A program made the position numbers and the translations under genes. The notes beneath the pieces were generated by a model, which was given only the letters and a program-made list of their open reading frames with translations, made no database searches and was not told the DNA's origin. 64,000 bases of DNA from Nocardia exalbida NBRC 100660. Its GTDB lineage: Bacteria; Actinomycetota; Actinomycetes; Mycobacteriales; Mycobacteriaceae. Shown piece by piece: positions 57,016-64,000 of the stretch; position 1 is the first letter of the stretch; each line of letters begins with the position of its first letter. The DNA is taken from NCBI RefSeq assembly GCF_000308575.1, contig NZ_BAFZ01000164.1:1-64000 (forward strand), read 5' to 3'.

Positions 57016-58371
57016 GTGGTGCGACGGAGTGAGGTGCTCGAAGGCGTCACGGCGTTCCTGGCCACGGCGGTTGCCGGGCTGCTGCTGGTCGTGCCACTCA
57101 GCTTCGGGCGAACCTGCCGTTGCACGCCTTTCCAGGTGAACCGGCTGGTCCTCAGCGTGCCGCGGGAGGCGGCGATCGGGGTGTCGGTCGCCGCGGTCAC
57201 GGCGGTGGTCGCGGTCAGCCTGGCCCGGCCGCGCACCGCGTGGTGGATCGCGCTGGCGGGGACGCTGCTGCTGTTCATCACGCACACCGTCGAAGCGCAC
57301 AGCTCTTCGCCCGACATCCTGACGACCACCGCATACCTCGTCGCGATCAGCAGCGGAATCCTGCTCGGCGCGACCGGCGTGGCGGTGCTCGGCCGCCGCG
57401 TACCCGGGATGGGGTTCGTCGTTGGCGGCGCCGGGTGCTTCGTGGTCATCACGCTCTCGCAGGCGTCGGGACTGCTGGGCAATCCGCACCGGGCGACGTC
57501 CGAACCGCGCGTGTGGTCGGTGTTCGGAACGCAGCCGCTCTGGTTGCTCGCGGCGGTCGCTGTGCTCATCCTGGCGTGCCAGCTGGTCACCCGGCAGCGG
57601 TTCACGCCGGAACCCATCTACCCGGAATTGCCACTCAGCCCGGTCGTCGCCGCGATCGTGCTGGTGATGACCGAATTGGCTGTCGCGGAGTGGCGCTTCC
57701 GCCACGGCGGCGGCAGCATCGGGCTCATCGTGACGGCCGTGTGCACCTTGCTGGCCACGACCGTCGCCGCGTGGCTGCTGCCGCGCCGGGACGGGATCAC
57801 GATCTTCCTCGCGGTCGCGCTCAGCGCCACCGGCAGCACCGTGGGCAACGGGCCGCGCCCGGCGTGGAGCGTGCCGGTGCTGCTCGGTCTGATCCTGCTG
57901 GGCTACCTCGGCGGAACCCGCTGGGCGAATCCGCTGGTCGGCGCCGGATTGCTCGCCGCTGTCGCGTTGCTGGCCGCCGTTGCCCCGGCCGGTGACATGC
58001 GCAACCTCGCCACGGCCGCGCTGGCCGTCGTCGCGGGGTACTGCTGCGCTTACATCCAGCCCCGAACGGCGGGCAGCATCCTGGCTATCGCCATCCTGTG
58101 GCGGCCGTCGACCATCGCGCCCATTCGCACCGAATCATTCGACTGGACGATGGTCTCGCCGCACCATCTCGGCGACCGGGGCCCCATCACCGTGGTCTCG
58201 GGTTCGGCATGGGCCGGTTTCGCCATCGTGGTCGGCTGCGGGATCGGACTCGTACTCCGCGCTTTCCCCGAAGACAAAGCGGCTGCGGATCTTCGCGAAA
58301 CGGCCGCCGAGGCGGGAGATACCGCCGCTGTAGCGGGGCGGAATGCCGAGAATATCGGTGACTCGACATGA
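57016..58371 (+). CDS. Polytopic membrane protein, unknown function
   Basis: Encodes about 451 residues from GTG 57016 (start uncertain). Roughly 11-12 hydrophobic helices are visible, for instance FLATAVAGLLLVVPLSFG, AAIGVSVAAVTAVVAVSLAR, GFVVGGAGCFVVITLSQASG, LLAAVALLAAVAP and AWAGFAIVVGCGIGLVLRAF, with a short cytosolic Ala/Glu-rich tail. No transporter signature is recognised. Probably a nocardial integral membrane protein of unknown role. Confidence 0.7.
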   Translation: MVRRSEVLEGVTAFLATAVAGLLLVVPLSFGRTCRCTPFQVNRLVLSVPREAAIGVSVAAVTAVVAVSLARPRTAWWIALAGTLLLFITHTVEAHSSSPDILTTTAYLVAISSGILLGATGVAVLGRRVPGMGFVVGGAGCFVVITLSQASGLLGNPHRATSEPRVWSVFGTQPLWLLAAVAVLILACQLVTRQRFTPEPIYPELPLSPVVAAIVLVMTELAVAEWRFRHGGGSIGLIVTAVCTLLATTVAAWLLPRRDGITIFLAVALSATGSTVGNGPRPAWSVPVLLGLILLGYLGGTRWANPLVGAGLLAAVALLAAVAPAGDMRNLATAALAVVAGYCCAYIQPRTAGSILAIAILWRPSTIAPIRTESFDWTMVSPHHLGDRGPITVVSGSAWAGFAIVVGCGIGLVLRAFPEDKAAADLRETAAEAGDTAAVAGRNAENIGDST

Positions 58372-58388
58372 GCGCGGGCAATGGAGTT

Positions 58389-58673
58389 CTATGCCGTCCG
58401 AGCGATCGAAGCGCGCTGTGGAACCGCTCGGCCGAACGGCATCTGCGGAATCGGGGGTGCGGGCGGGGTGAATCGCAGAATCTCGGGAAAACCCCGAAGT
58501 CCACCGGGAATGGGGACTTCTACCGGGACATCCGGTGCGCCGCGAAGGGACGGCTGCGCGATGGCGGGCGCGGCGGCGAGTACTGCGGTGGCGGCGACAA
58601 CCCCGGCTGTCATGACCTGCCACGAACGACGTGACGGGCGTCGAACAGGTCGAACATCGGCTTCGAACGCCAT
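58389..58673 (-). CDS. Small secreted protein
   Basis: Encodes 94 residues from ATG 58673. Basic N-terminus (VRPVRRPSRRSWQ) followed by VMTAGVVAATAVLAAAPAIA, a signal peptide with probable cleavage after AIA. The mature part is Pro-rich (PDVPVEVPIPGGLRGFPEIL RF). No domain recognised. It is convergent with the membrane protein gene, 17 bp apart. Confidence 0.55.
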   Translation of the reverse strand: MAFEADVRPVRRPSRRSWQVMTAGVVAATAVLAAAPAIAQPSLRGAPDVPVEVPIPGGLRGFPEILRFTPPAPPIPQMPFGRAVPQRASIARTA

Positions 58674-58876
58674 GCTGCGGTCCTCCGATCTACGTCGGTC
58701 GGCCCGGTACGATCCATCCGATGCCACGGGGACGTCACCGAGCCTCGAATTGATTCGAAACACCACGGTGCTTGCGGTCCACTGGATCCGGGACTCATGC
58801 TCCCGCACTCGATCGAAGTGCGCGCCCCGGACACTCCCGAACCATATTACGAATCGATAACGCAGCGCGGGTCGAA

Positions 58877-58900
58877 GCGGCCGGTCGTGAAACCGGCCGC
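58877..58900 (-). terminator. Terminator hairpin of the catalase gene
   Basis: GCGGCCGGT (58877-58885) pairs with ACCGGCCGC (58892-58900) over a 6-base loop, 14 bp beyond the catalase stop. Strong GC stem without a U run. Confidence 0.6.
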
Positions 58901-58914
58901 CTTCGGCGCGTCCG

Positions 58915-60435
58915 TCAGGCTTTGACCTGCGCCGACGAGCGAGCCGGATTGGCTTGGCCGGCTGCCTTGGGGTCGCGTTCGTCCTGTTTCGCGCGCACCC
59001 CGGCCTCGACCCGGTCGCCGAGGTTCTTGTCGACATTGCGCCAGTATTCGAAGGCCCGTTCCAGTACCGGTGCGGTGACACCGTTCAGCAGGTGTCCGAC
59101 GATGTTGTCGACCAGCCGCTGGCGCGCCGCGTGGTCGAGCACGTCGCGGACCAAGGTTCCGGCCTGACCCCAATCGTCGTCGTCCCGGTGCAGCGTGTAG
59201 GCCGAGCGCACGAGTTCGCCGTCGGTGTGCCAGGTCGCCGGCGGACCCGCGGCGGCGGGATCGGCATGCGGGCCGCCTTTGGAATTCGGCACGTAGACCG
59301 GGTCGCCGGGGTTGTGGTGGCGCAGCGCGCCATCCTTGCTGTACGACCGGACAGTGGTGGCGTGCGGTGTATTGACCGGCAACTCCTTGTAGTTGACGCC
59401 GATGCGGTACCGGTGCGCATCGGGGTAGGAGAACCAGCGTGCCATCAGCATCTTGTCCGGGCTCGGGCCGGTGCCGGGCACCGAATTGCTCGGCTCGAAT
59501 GCCGCCTGTTCGATCTCGGTGTGGTAATCCGCCGGATTGCGGTCGAGGGTCATCTTGCCGACGTCGATCAGCGGATAGTCGCCGTGCGGCCACACCTTGG
59601 TGAGATCGAAGGGGTTGAACCGGTAGTGCCTCGCCTCGTCGAACGGCATGATCTGCATCTTCAGGGTCCAGCTCGGGAAGTCGCCGCCTTCGATCGATTC
59701 CCACAGGTCGCGGGTGTGATAGTCGGTGTCCATCGCCGCCATCTGATCACCTTCGTCCTGGGTGAAGAACTCGATGCCTTGATCGGACTTGAAGTGGTAC
59801 TTGACCCAGAAGCGTTCGCCCGAGGCGTTCACCCACATATAGGTGTGGCTGGAGTAACCGTTCATGTGCCGCCACGTGCGCGGGATGCCGCGATCGCCCA
59901 TCAGCCAGGTCACCTGGTGCGCGGATTCCGGTGACAGCGTCCAGAAGTCCCATTGCATGTCGTGGTCGCGCAGATTGTTGTCGGCGCGGCGCTTCTGGGA
60001 ACGGATGAAGTCCTGGAACTTCATCGGATCGCGAACGAAGAAGATCGGTGTGTTGTTGGCGACCATGTCGAAGTTGCCCTGCTCGGTATAGAACTTCAGG
60101 GCGAACCCGCGCGGATCCCGCCAGGTGTCGGGGCTGCCACGCTCACCGGCGACGGTGGAGAAGCGGGCCAGCATCTCCGTCTTCTTCCCCGGCTGGAACA
60201 CGTCGGCCATGGTGTAGGCGCTCACGTCGTTGGTGACCTCGAAGACGCCGAACGCACCGCCGCCCTTCGCGTGTGGCTGGCGTTCGGGCACGCGTTCCCG
60301 ATTGAAGACCGCCATCTTCTCGATCAGATACCAGTCCTGCAGCAGGATCGGTCCATCCGGCCCGACGGTCAGCGAGTGCTCGTCGCTGGGAACCGGGATA
60401 CCGGCGTCGTCGGTGGTGTGGTTCGGAACAGACAT
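58915..60435 (-). CDS. Monofunctional heme catalase
   Basis: Encodes 506 residues, a small-subunit clade catalase. The distal His is in RQPHAKGGGAFGVFEVT, the distal Asn in GNFDMVANNTPIFFVRD, and the proximal heme-ligand Tyr in RWFSYPDAHRYRIG. It removes hydrogen peroxide in the cytosol. It is monocistronic with its own hairpin terminator. No divergent Fur or OxyR gene is adjacent. Confidence 0.95.
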   Translation of the reverse strand: MSVPNHTTDDAGIPVPSDEHSLTVGPDGPILLQDWYLIEKMAVFNRERVPERQPHAKGGGAFGVFEVTNDVSAYTMADVFQPGKKTEMLARFSTVAGERGSPDTWRDPRGFALKFYTEQGNFDMVANNTPIFFVRDPMKFQDFIRSQKRRADNNLRDHDMQWDFWTLSPESAHQVTWLMGDRGIPRTWRHMNGYSSHTYMWVNASGERFWVKYHFKSDQGIEFFTQDEGDQMAAMDTDYHTRDLWESIEGGDFPSWTLKMQIMPFDEARHYRFNPFDLTKVWPHGDYPLIDVGKMTLDRNPADYHTEIEQAAFEPSNSVPGTGPSPDKMLMARWFSYPDAHRYRIGVNYKELPVNTPHATTVRSYSKDGALRHHNPGDPVYVPNSKGGPHADPAAAGPPATWHTDGELVRSAYTLHRDDDDWGQAGTLVRDVLDHAARQRLVDNIVGHLLNGVTAPVLERAFEYWRNVDKNLGDRVEAGVRAKQDERDPKAAGQANPARSSAQVKA

Positions 60436-61050
60436 CTCTCTCCTCTCCTACAAGCCGCGGGCGGAGGGCCGGCGACGGAACCGTCGGGACGAGGGGCGCG
60501 AGATCGCGATACCCGGCTGCGAAGTGGCTGCGGCGGTTCGGCTGGAAGCTCTCCGATCGGTGTTGCAACCGACCTACCTGCCGAGGAGCGCGGCCACGAC
60601 GGGGCCGAATGCCGACCCCATCCCGTCGGTCCTGTCGATCGACTTCCCCGGGGTCCGCTGCTCAAACCGCTGCCGACCGGGCGGCGGCGCGCGAGAAGGG
60701 CGACCGGATCGACCGCCGGAGGATCGGCCGCCGACGATCGTGCCGAGCTCTTCGGCGCGCTGGCCGGTGGACGGCCCGGGGTGCGGACCGCGGGCGACGG
60801 CGTGGCGGCGGCACCGCTGGACCTCGGGCACTCGGTAGGCCGGAAACCTGCGGCCGGAACGCCCGACGCCGGTGTCGTGGTGCAGGCGAGCGCCCACCTG
60901 CACGGGACTGCGGCCGTGGTGGTGGCCGCCGAGCGGAATCTCTGCTGAGCGGCGGCCGACGCGACCTGTTCGTGGACGTCGCCGGCCGCGAAACGGCGTG
61001 CGATGCGGGCTGACCGGAATTCCGCCTCTTGTTGGGTAGATTCCCCCGCG
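60436..61050. other. Intergenic stretch without a supported gene
   Basis: The 615 bp between the divergent catalase and dehydratase genes must hold both promoters. A plus-strand frame ending at 60948 (LFGALAGGRPGVRTAGDGVA, PDAGVVVQASAHLHGTAAVV) has some coding character but no start or domain that I can support; it may be a decayed gene end. Confidence 0.4.
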
Positions 61051-62100
61051 ATGTCCAGACTCCCTACCCCATCCGGTGCGAACGACGTGACCGATGCCGC
61101 GCTTCCCGCCTCGATGGTCGGGCGCCGGTATCGCAGCAGCGATTACTACGAAGTCGGGCGCGAGAAGATCCGTGAGTACGCCCGCGCGGTGCGCAACCAC
61201 CACCCTGCGCATCGGTCGGAGGAGGCGGCGGCCGATCTCGGCTACAACCGCCTGCTCGCTCCCCCGACCTTCGGCGCGGTGCCGGGGTACCTCGCTTACG
61301 CCGAAGCGTTCGAGACGATCCTGCCCGGCTACGACCTGAGCAGGACCATCCAGACCGATCAGATGATCGAATTCCACCGCCCGCTCCAGGCCGGCGACCG
61401 GATCGACTTCGAGATGTGCCTGGACTCGTTCCGGCACGCGTTCGGTGGCGACCTCATCGGCCTGCGTCAGACCATTCTGGATCAGGACGACCGGCCTGTC
61501 GTCACGTCCCGGACCAGTTTGGTCGGGCGAGCCGACGAGGCTCTCCCGACGTGGTTCGACGCGGTCGTGATGCACGGCGCCCGCCCGGAAGCACGGAAGC
61601 AGCGCCGCGCATCCCACCCGCGATTCGTCGGGGACGGCAGCGAGCCCGTACGCCGGACGCCGCCCGCACCGGCCGGTCCCCATGTCCGGTCCTTCGACAC
61701 CGTGAGCCTCGGAGCGGAGCTGCCGCCGCGCGCCCTCACGGTCACCCGGGGCGATCTGGTCAACTACGCCGGAGTCGCGGGAGATCCGAATCCCATCCAT
61801 TGGAGCACCGCGGCCGCCGCGCTGATGGGACTGGAGACCGTCGTCGCGCAGGGCATGTTCACCATCGGGCTCAGTGTGGACTTGCTCACCTCCTGGCTGG
61901 GCGATCCCGCCGCGCTGCGCTCCTACAACGTGCGCCTGACCAATCCCGTCCACGTCGGCGTGACCGGCGGCCGGATCGAGTTCGCGGGCCGGGTGAAACA
62001 CCTGGACCCGGACACCCGTACCGCCACCATCGCGATCACCGCCGAGCACGACGGACGCAAGATCTTCGGTCGCGCGACGGCCGAGGTCGTCCTCGCGTGA
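61051..62100 (+). CDS. Fused (3R)-hydroxyacyl-ACP dehydratase, HadA/HadB-like
   Basis: Encodes 349 residues from ATG 61051. The N-terminal hot-dog domain (YYEVGREKIREYARAVRNHH, IQTDQMIEFHRPLQAGDRID) is HadA-like and non-catalytic; the C-terminal MaoC domain has RGDLVNYAGVAGDPNPIHWS, with the hydratase 2 Asp and His pair. Separate HadA and HadB form the FAS-II dehydratase for mycolic acids in mycobacteria; the fusion is seen in several mycolate actinomycetes and supports the taxonomic guess. Confidence 0.9.
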   Translation: MSRLPTPSGANDVTDAALPASMVGRRYRSSDYYEVGREKIREYARAVRNHHPAHRSEEAAADLGYNRLLAPPTFGAVPGYLAYAEAFETILPGYDLSRTIQTDQMIEFHRPLQAGDRIDFEMCLDSFRHAFGGDLIGLRQTILDQDDRPVVTSRTSLVGRADEALPTWFDAVVMHGARPEARKQRRASHPRFVGDGSEPVRRTPPAPAGPHVRSFDTVSLGAELPPRALTVTRGDLVNYAGVAGDPNPIHWSTAAAALMGLETVVAQGMFTIGLSVDLLTSWLGDPAALRSYNVRLTNPVHVGVTGGRIEFAGRVKHLDPDTRTATIAITAEHDGRKIFGRATAEVVLA

Positions 62101-62261
62101 CCGCACGCCCCGTCCGCGCCGCCGGAATCGATGGGTTTGGTCCGGAGCAGCCGGGGCACGTTGGAGGCGGAGCGCGCGCCCGCCGGGGTCGGCGACGCGA
62201 ACTCGGCACCCGATCGAGCGGGCAACCGGCCCGCTCGCACCCGAAAGGACCGGTATCTGTC

Positions 62262-62426
62262 GTGGTTGTGCTTCTTGCTGTGATCGGCTCGGCCTCCCTT
62301 GCCGTCATCGCGGTTCATGCCACGGTCGTCGCCCGCAGCTTGGCGGAGCTCCGTTCCCCGCGTCGTGACGGCGCGGTCCTGGGGGCCGAGCGGGACACCG
62401 CGCGGCTCACCGGCACCACGGTCTGA
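62262..62426 (+). CDS. Small single-helix membrane protein
   Basis: Encodes 54 residues from GTG 62262, with AAAGGA upstream. VVVLLAVIGSASLAVIAVHA forms one membrane helix, followed by a polar tail (RSLAELRSPRRDGAVLGAER). No family recognised. Overlaps a possible minus-strand ORF at its end. Confidence 0.45.
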   Translation: MVVLLAVIGSASLAVIAVHATVVARSLAELRSPRRDGAVLGAERDTARLTGTTV

Positions 62427-62643
62427 TCAGCCGCGCCATCCTTTCGGCAGCTTCCCCCTCCGCGCAGGTCGGCACGGTCATGTCTCGGTCAGATGTCGGA
62501 TCGGATACGATCTTGACTGTTTCTCGGTCCAGCAAACGGCCGCGGAGATAGTCGGCGTGCGCTGGTGCCGCCCCATGGTGATCGGAGGCCGGGTTGTCGG
62601 TGTTCGCCGACGACGGCAATCGTGCTGTCATTCGTTCTGCCAC
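62407..62643 (-). CDS. Possible small hypothetical protein
   Basis: A 78-codon frame (MAERMTARLPSSANTDNPAS, DYLRGRLLDRETVKIVSDPT) with a plausible soluble composition, divergent from the phosphatase gene. No domain or strong ribosome site. Could be a chance frame; its end overlaps the small membrane protein gene by 20 bp. Confidence 0.3.
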   Translation of the reverse strand: MAERMTARLPSSANTDNPASDHHGAAPAHADYLRGRLLDRETVKIVSDPTSDRDMTVPTCAEGEAAERMARLIRPWCR

Positions 62644-62660
62644 AATCGGACCCGCGACCG

Positions 62661-63911
62661 GTGCTGTCCGTGCGGCGTGACGGGACAGACGACGATCCCG
62701 AAGTGATCGTGGACGCGGATTGGCCGTGGCAGCAACCTTCCGTGCTGCTGATCGAGGACGATCCGGGGGATGCGCTGCTGGTGGAGGAACTGGTCGTGGA
62801 CGGCGCGCCCGGCTTGCAGTTGCACTGGGTCCGGTCGCTGGCGGAGGCCGCCGAGCATCTGGCCACCGCCGAGCCCGACTGTGTGCTGCTGGACCTGCAT
62901 CTGCCCGATGCCCAAGGGCTCGAGGCGGTAGAACGCATCCGCCGGCACACCGACCAGGTCGCGATCGTGGTGATGACCGGTCTGGATCAGGAACAGACCG
63001 GTTTGGCCGCGGTCGCGGCGGGAGCCCAGGACTACCTGGTCAAAGGCCGGGTCGAGCCCGAGCTGTTCGGGCGGGCCGTGCGCTATGCGATCCAGCGCAA
63101 GCAAGCCGAGCGCACCAGCGCGGCCTTGCAGGCGATCAATATGCGCGCGCAGGAGAACGCGCGGCTGGAACGCGGCCTGCTGCCCACTCCGCTACTGCGC
63201 GGCAAGCGGGTCGTCGACGTGGTGGCGCGCTACCGTCCCGGCCGGGCCCACGCGCTGCTCGGCGGCGATTTCTACGACGTGGTGCAGGACTCGGACGGCA
63301 CGGTGCACGCCGTCATCGGTGACGTGTCCGGGCACGGTCCGGACGAGGCGGCGACCGGTGTGGCGTTGCGCCTGGCGTGGCGCACGCTGGTGCTGAGCGG
63401 GGTGACCGGGGCGCGGCAGTTGCGGTTGCTCGAACAGGTCCTGCTGGCCGAACGCACCGGCAGGCAGACCTTCGCGACGGTGACCAGCCTGATGTTGCAT
63501 CCGGGCGAGCGCCGGGCTCAGGTGCTGCGGGCCGGGCACCCGGGGATGTTGCAGCGCTCGGCCTCCGGATTGACCTGGGTCGAGGTGCCCGGCGGGCCTG
63601 CCCTCGGCTTCCTGCCCGGTCGCGCCGAGTGGCCCGTGCACGATGTGGACCTGCCGCTGGGCTCCGGGCTGATGGTGTTCACCGACGGATTGTTCGAGGG
63701 CAGGGTCGGGACCGAGCAGGAACGTCTCGGCGAGGAAGGACTGATGGAGGTCGCCCGCGCCGTCCGGGCCGCGGATCCCGACTGGTTCGTCGACGAGCTG
63801 ATCGGCCGCGTCGAGGCACTGGCGGGAGAGTCCGGCGGTTTGGACGACGATGTCGCCATCCTGTATCTGGGATGGCACCGCGACGGGCGAGGACAGGATC
63901 AGAACCGATGA
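62661..63911 (+). CDS. Response regulator with PP2C-type (SpoIIE) phosphatase output
   Basis: Encodes about 416 residues from GTG 62661 (start uncertain). The receiver domain has VLLIEDDPGDALLVEELV (acidic pocket), CVLLDLHLPDAQGLEAVERI with the phospho-acceptor Asp, and the KGRVEPE lysine. A short coiled coil (AALQAINMRAQENARLERGL) leads to the SpoIIE phosphatase with LGGDFYDVVQDSDGTVHAVI GDVSGHGPDEA and GLDDDVAIL metal-binding acids. Such proteins act in partner-switching control of sigma factors. The stop overlaps the next kinase gene as ATGA. Confidence 0.9.
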   Translation: MLSVRRDGTDDDPEVIVDADWPWQQPSVLLIEDDPGDALLVEELVVDGAPGLQLHWVRSLAEAAEHLATAEPDCVLLDLHLPDAQGLEAVERIRRHTDQVAIVVMTGLDQEQTGLAAVAAGAQDYLVKGRVEPELFGRAVRYAIQRKQAERTSAALQAINMRAQENARLERGLLPTPLLRGKRVVDVVARYRPGRAHALLGGDFYDVVQDSDGTVHAVIGDVSGHGPDEAATGVALRLAWRTLVLSGVTGARQLRLLEQVLLAERTGRQTFATVTSLMLHPGERRAQVLRAGHPGMLQRSASGLTWVEVPGGPALGFLPGRAEWPVHDVDLPLGSGLMVFTDGLFEGRVGTEQERLGEEGLMEVARAVRAADPDWFVDELIGRVEALAGESGGLDDDVAILYLGWHRDGRGQDQNR

Positions 63912-64000
63912 CGACGAAGACCGGGCGGCCGCCCCTGAGCACGCGACTGACCGCCCAGGCCTGGTTTCAGCTGGTGCTCGCCTCGATGGTGCTGGTGGTG
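63908..64000 (+). CDS. Sensor histidine kinase, N-terminal part
   Basis: Starts at ATG 63908, overlapping the phosphatase stop by 4 bp, and is cut by the window end after 31 residues. The visible part has a short basic start (TTKTGRPPLSTRLTAQA) and the beginning of a membrane helix (WFQLVLASMVLVV). Position and topology fit the CHASE3-type kinase usually paired with receiver-PP2C proteins; the kinase domain itself is outside the window. Confidence 0.5.
   Translation, partial: MTTKTGRPPLSTRLTAQAWFQLVLASMVLVV

Noticed and set aside
60574..62106. 510-codon minus-strand frame opposite the HadA/HadB-like gene
   Set aside because: Shadow of a gene with clear MaoC motifs. The product has no domain, as expected for antisense of high-GC coding DNA.
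1..64000. tRNA, rRNA or CRISPR features
   Set aside because: No cloverleaf with a GTTCRA T-loop, no rRNA conserved blocks and no regularly spaced direct repeats were seen on reading.

Overview
The window is high-GC actinomycete DNA. Fused MaoC-type HadA/HadB-like dehydratase, SCO6745-family protein, FadD/FadE-type lipid genes with TetR regulators, many secreted and IPT/TIG proteins, and GTG starts together fit a mycolate-producing actinomycete, most likely Nocardia. This assignment is inferred from gene content, not from a marker gene. No rRNA, tRNA or CRISPR array was seen.

Layout. (1) 1-494: tail of an IPT/TIG surface protein. (2) 500-4935: a compact three-gene minus-strand operon: an MIO-type aromatic amino acid ammonia-lyase/aminomutase, a stand-alone adenylation enzyme, and a phosphatidylserine-decarboxylase-like (PsiD-like) amino acid decarboxylase. 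It looks like an unusual small natural-product pathway with no carrier protein. (3) 5404-9489: three plus-strand genes resembling an actinobacterial conflict locus: a protein starting with a DUF4062/TIR-like effector segment, a one-helix membrane protein, and a tandem-duplicated zinc metallopeptidase whose second copy has lost its zinc motif. (4) 9879-24572: a type II polyketide cluster. KSalpha, KSbeta, ACP, aromatase/cyclase and a metallo-beta-lactamase-fold cyclase lie in the same order as actI-1/2/3, actVII and actIV, followed by a flavin monooxygenase and a hydrolase. An actIII-like ketoreductase, a SnoaL-like protein, a nitroreductase, a private acetyl-CoA carboxylase (AccB, fused AccDA, AccC), HxlR and SARP regulators complete it. 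Gate residues of the chain-length factor match the octaketide pattern, so a C16 aromatic product is predicted.

(5) 25147-27463: a MarR/GbsR-like regulator with a methyltransferase and an alpha/beta hydrolase behind a long perfect palindrome. (6) 27.5-46.3 kb: an eroded accessory region holding truncated genes (RNA ligase, integrase, epimerase, lipoprotein, PfpI, TetR, beta-helix protein), copies of one HTH regulator gene, and a pile-up of IS elements (IS1380 remnant, complete IS21, frameshifted ISL3 and IS3, IS5 tail). Intact genes between them include a formaldehyde-dehydrogenase-like ADH, a GlcG-like protein, a type II NADH dehydrogenase and an MHS-type transporter. (7) 46.5-55.9 kb: lipid or acyl-CoA catabolism genes (FadD ligase, acyl-CoA dehydrogenase, APH-family kinase, SDR) with two paralogous TetR regulators. 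A shared 22-bp palindrome at four promoters ties these to the transporter at 43.3 kb. (8) 56-64 kb: an intact HTH regulator, membrane and secreted proteins, catalase, HadA/HadB-like dehydratase, and a response-regulator/PP2C phosphatase coupled to a sensor kinase cut by the window end.

Several breaks in region 6 lie in short G or C runs, so some could be sequencing errors rather than decay.
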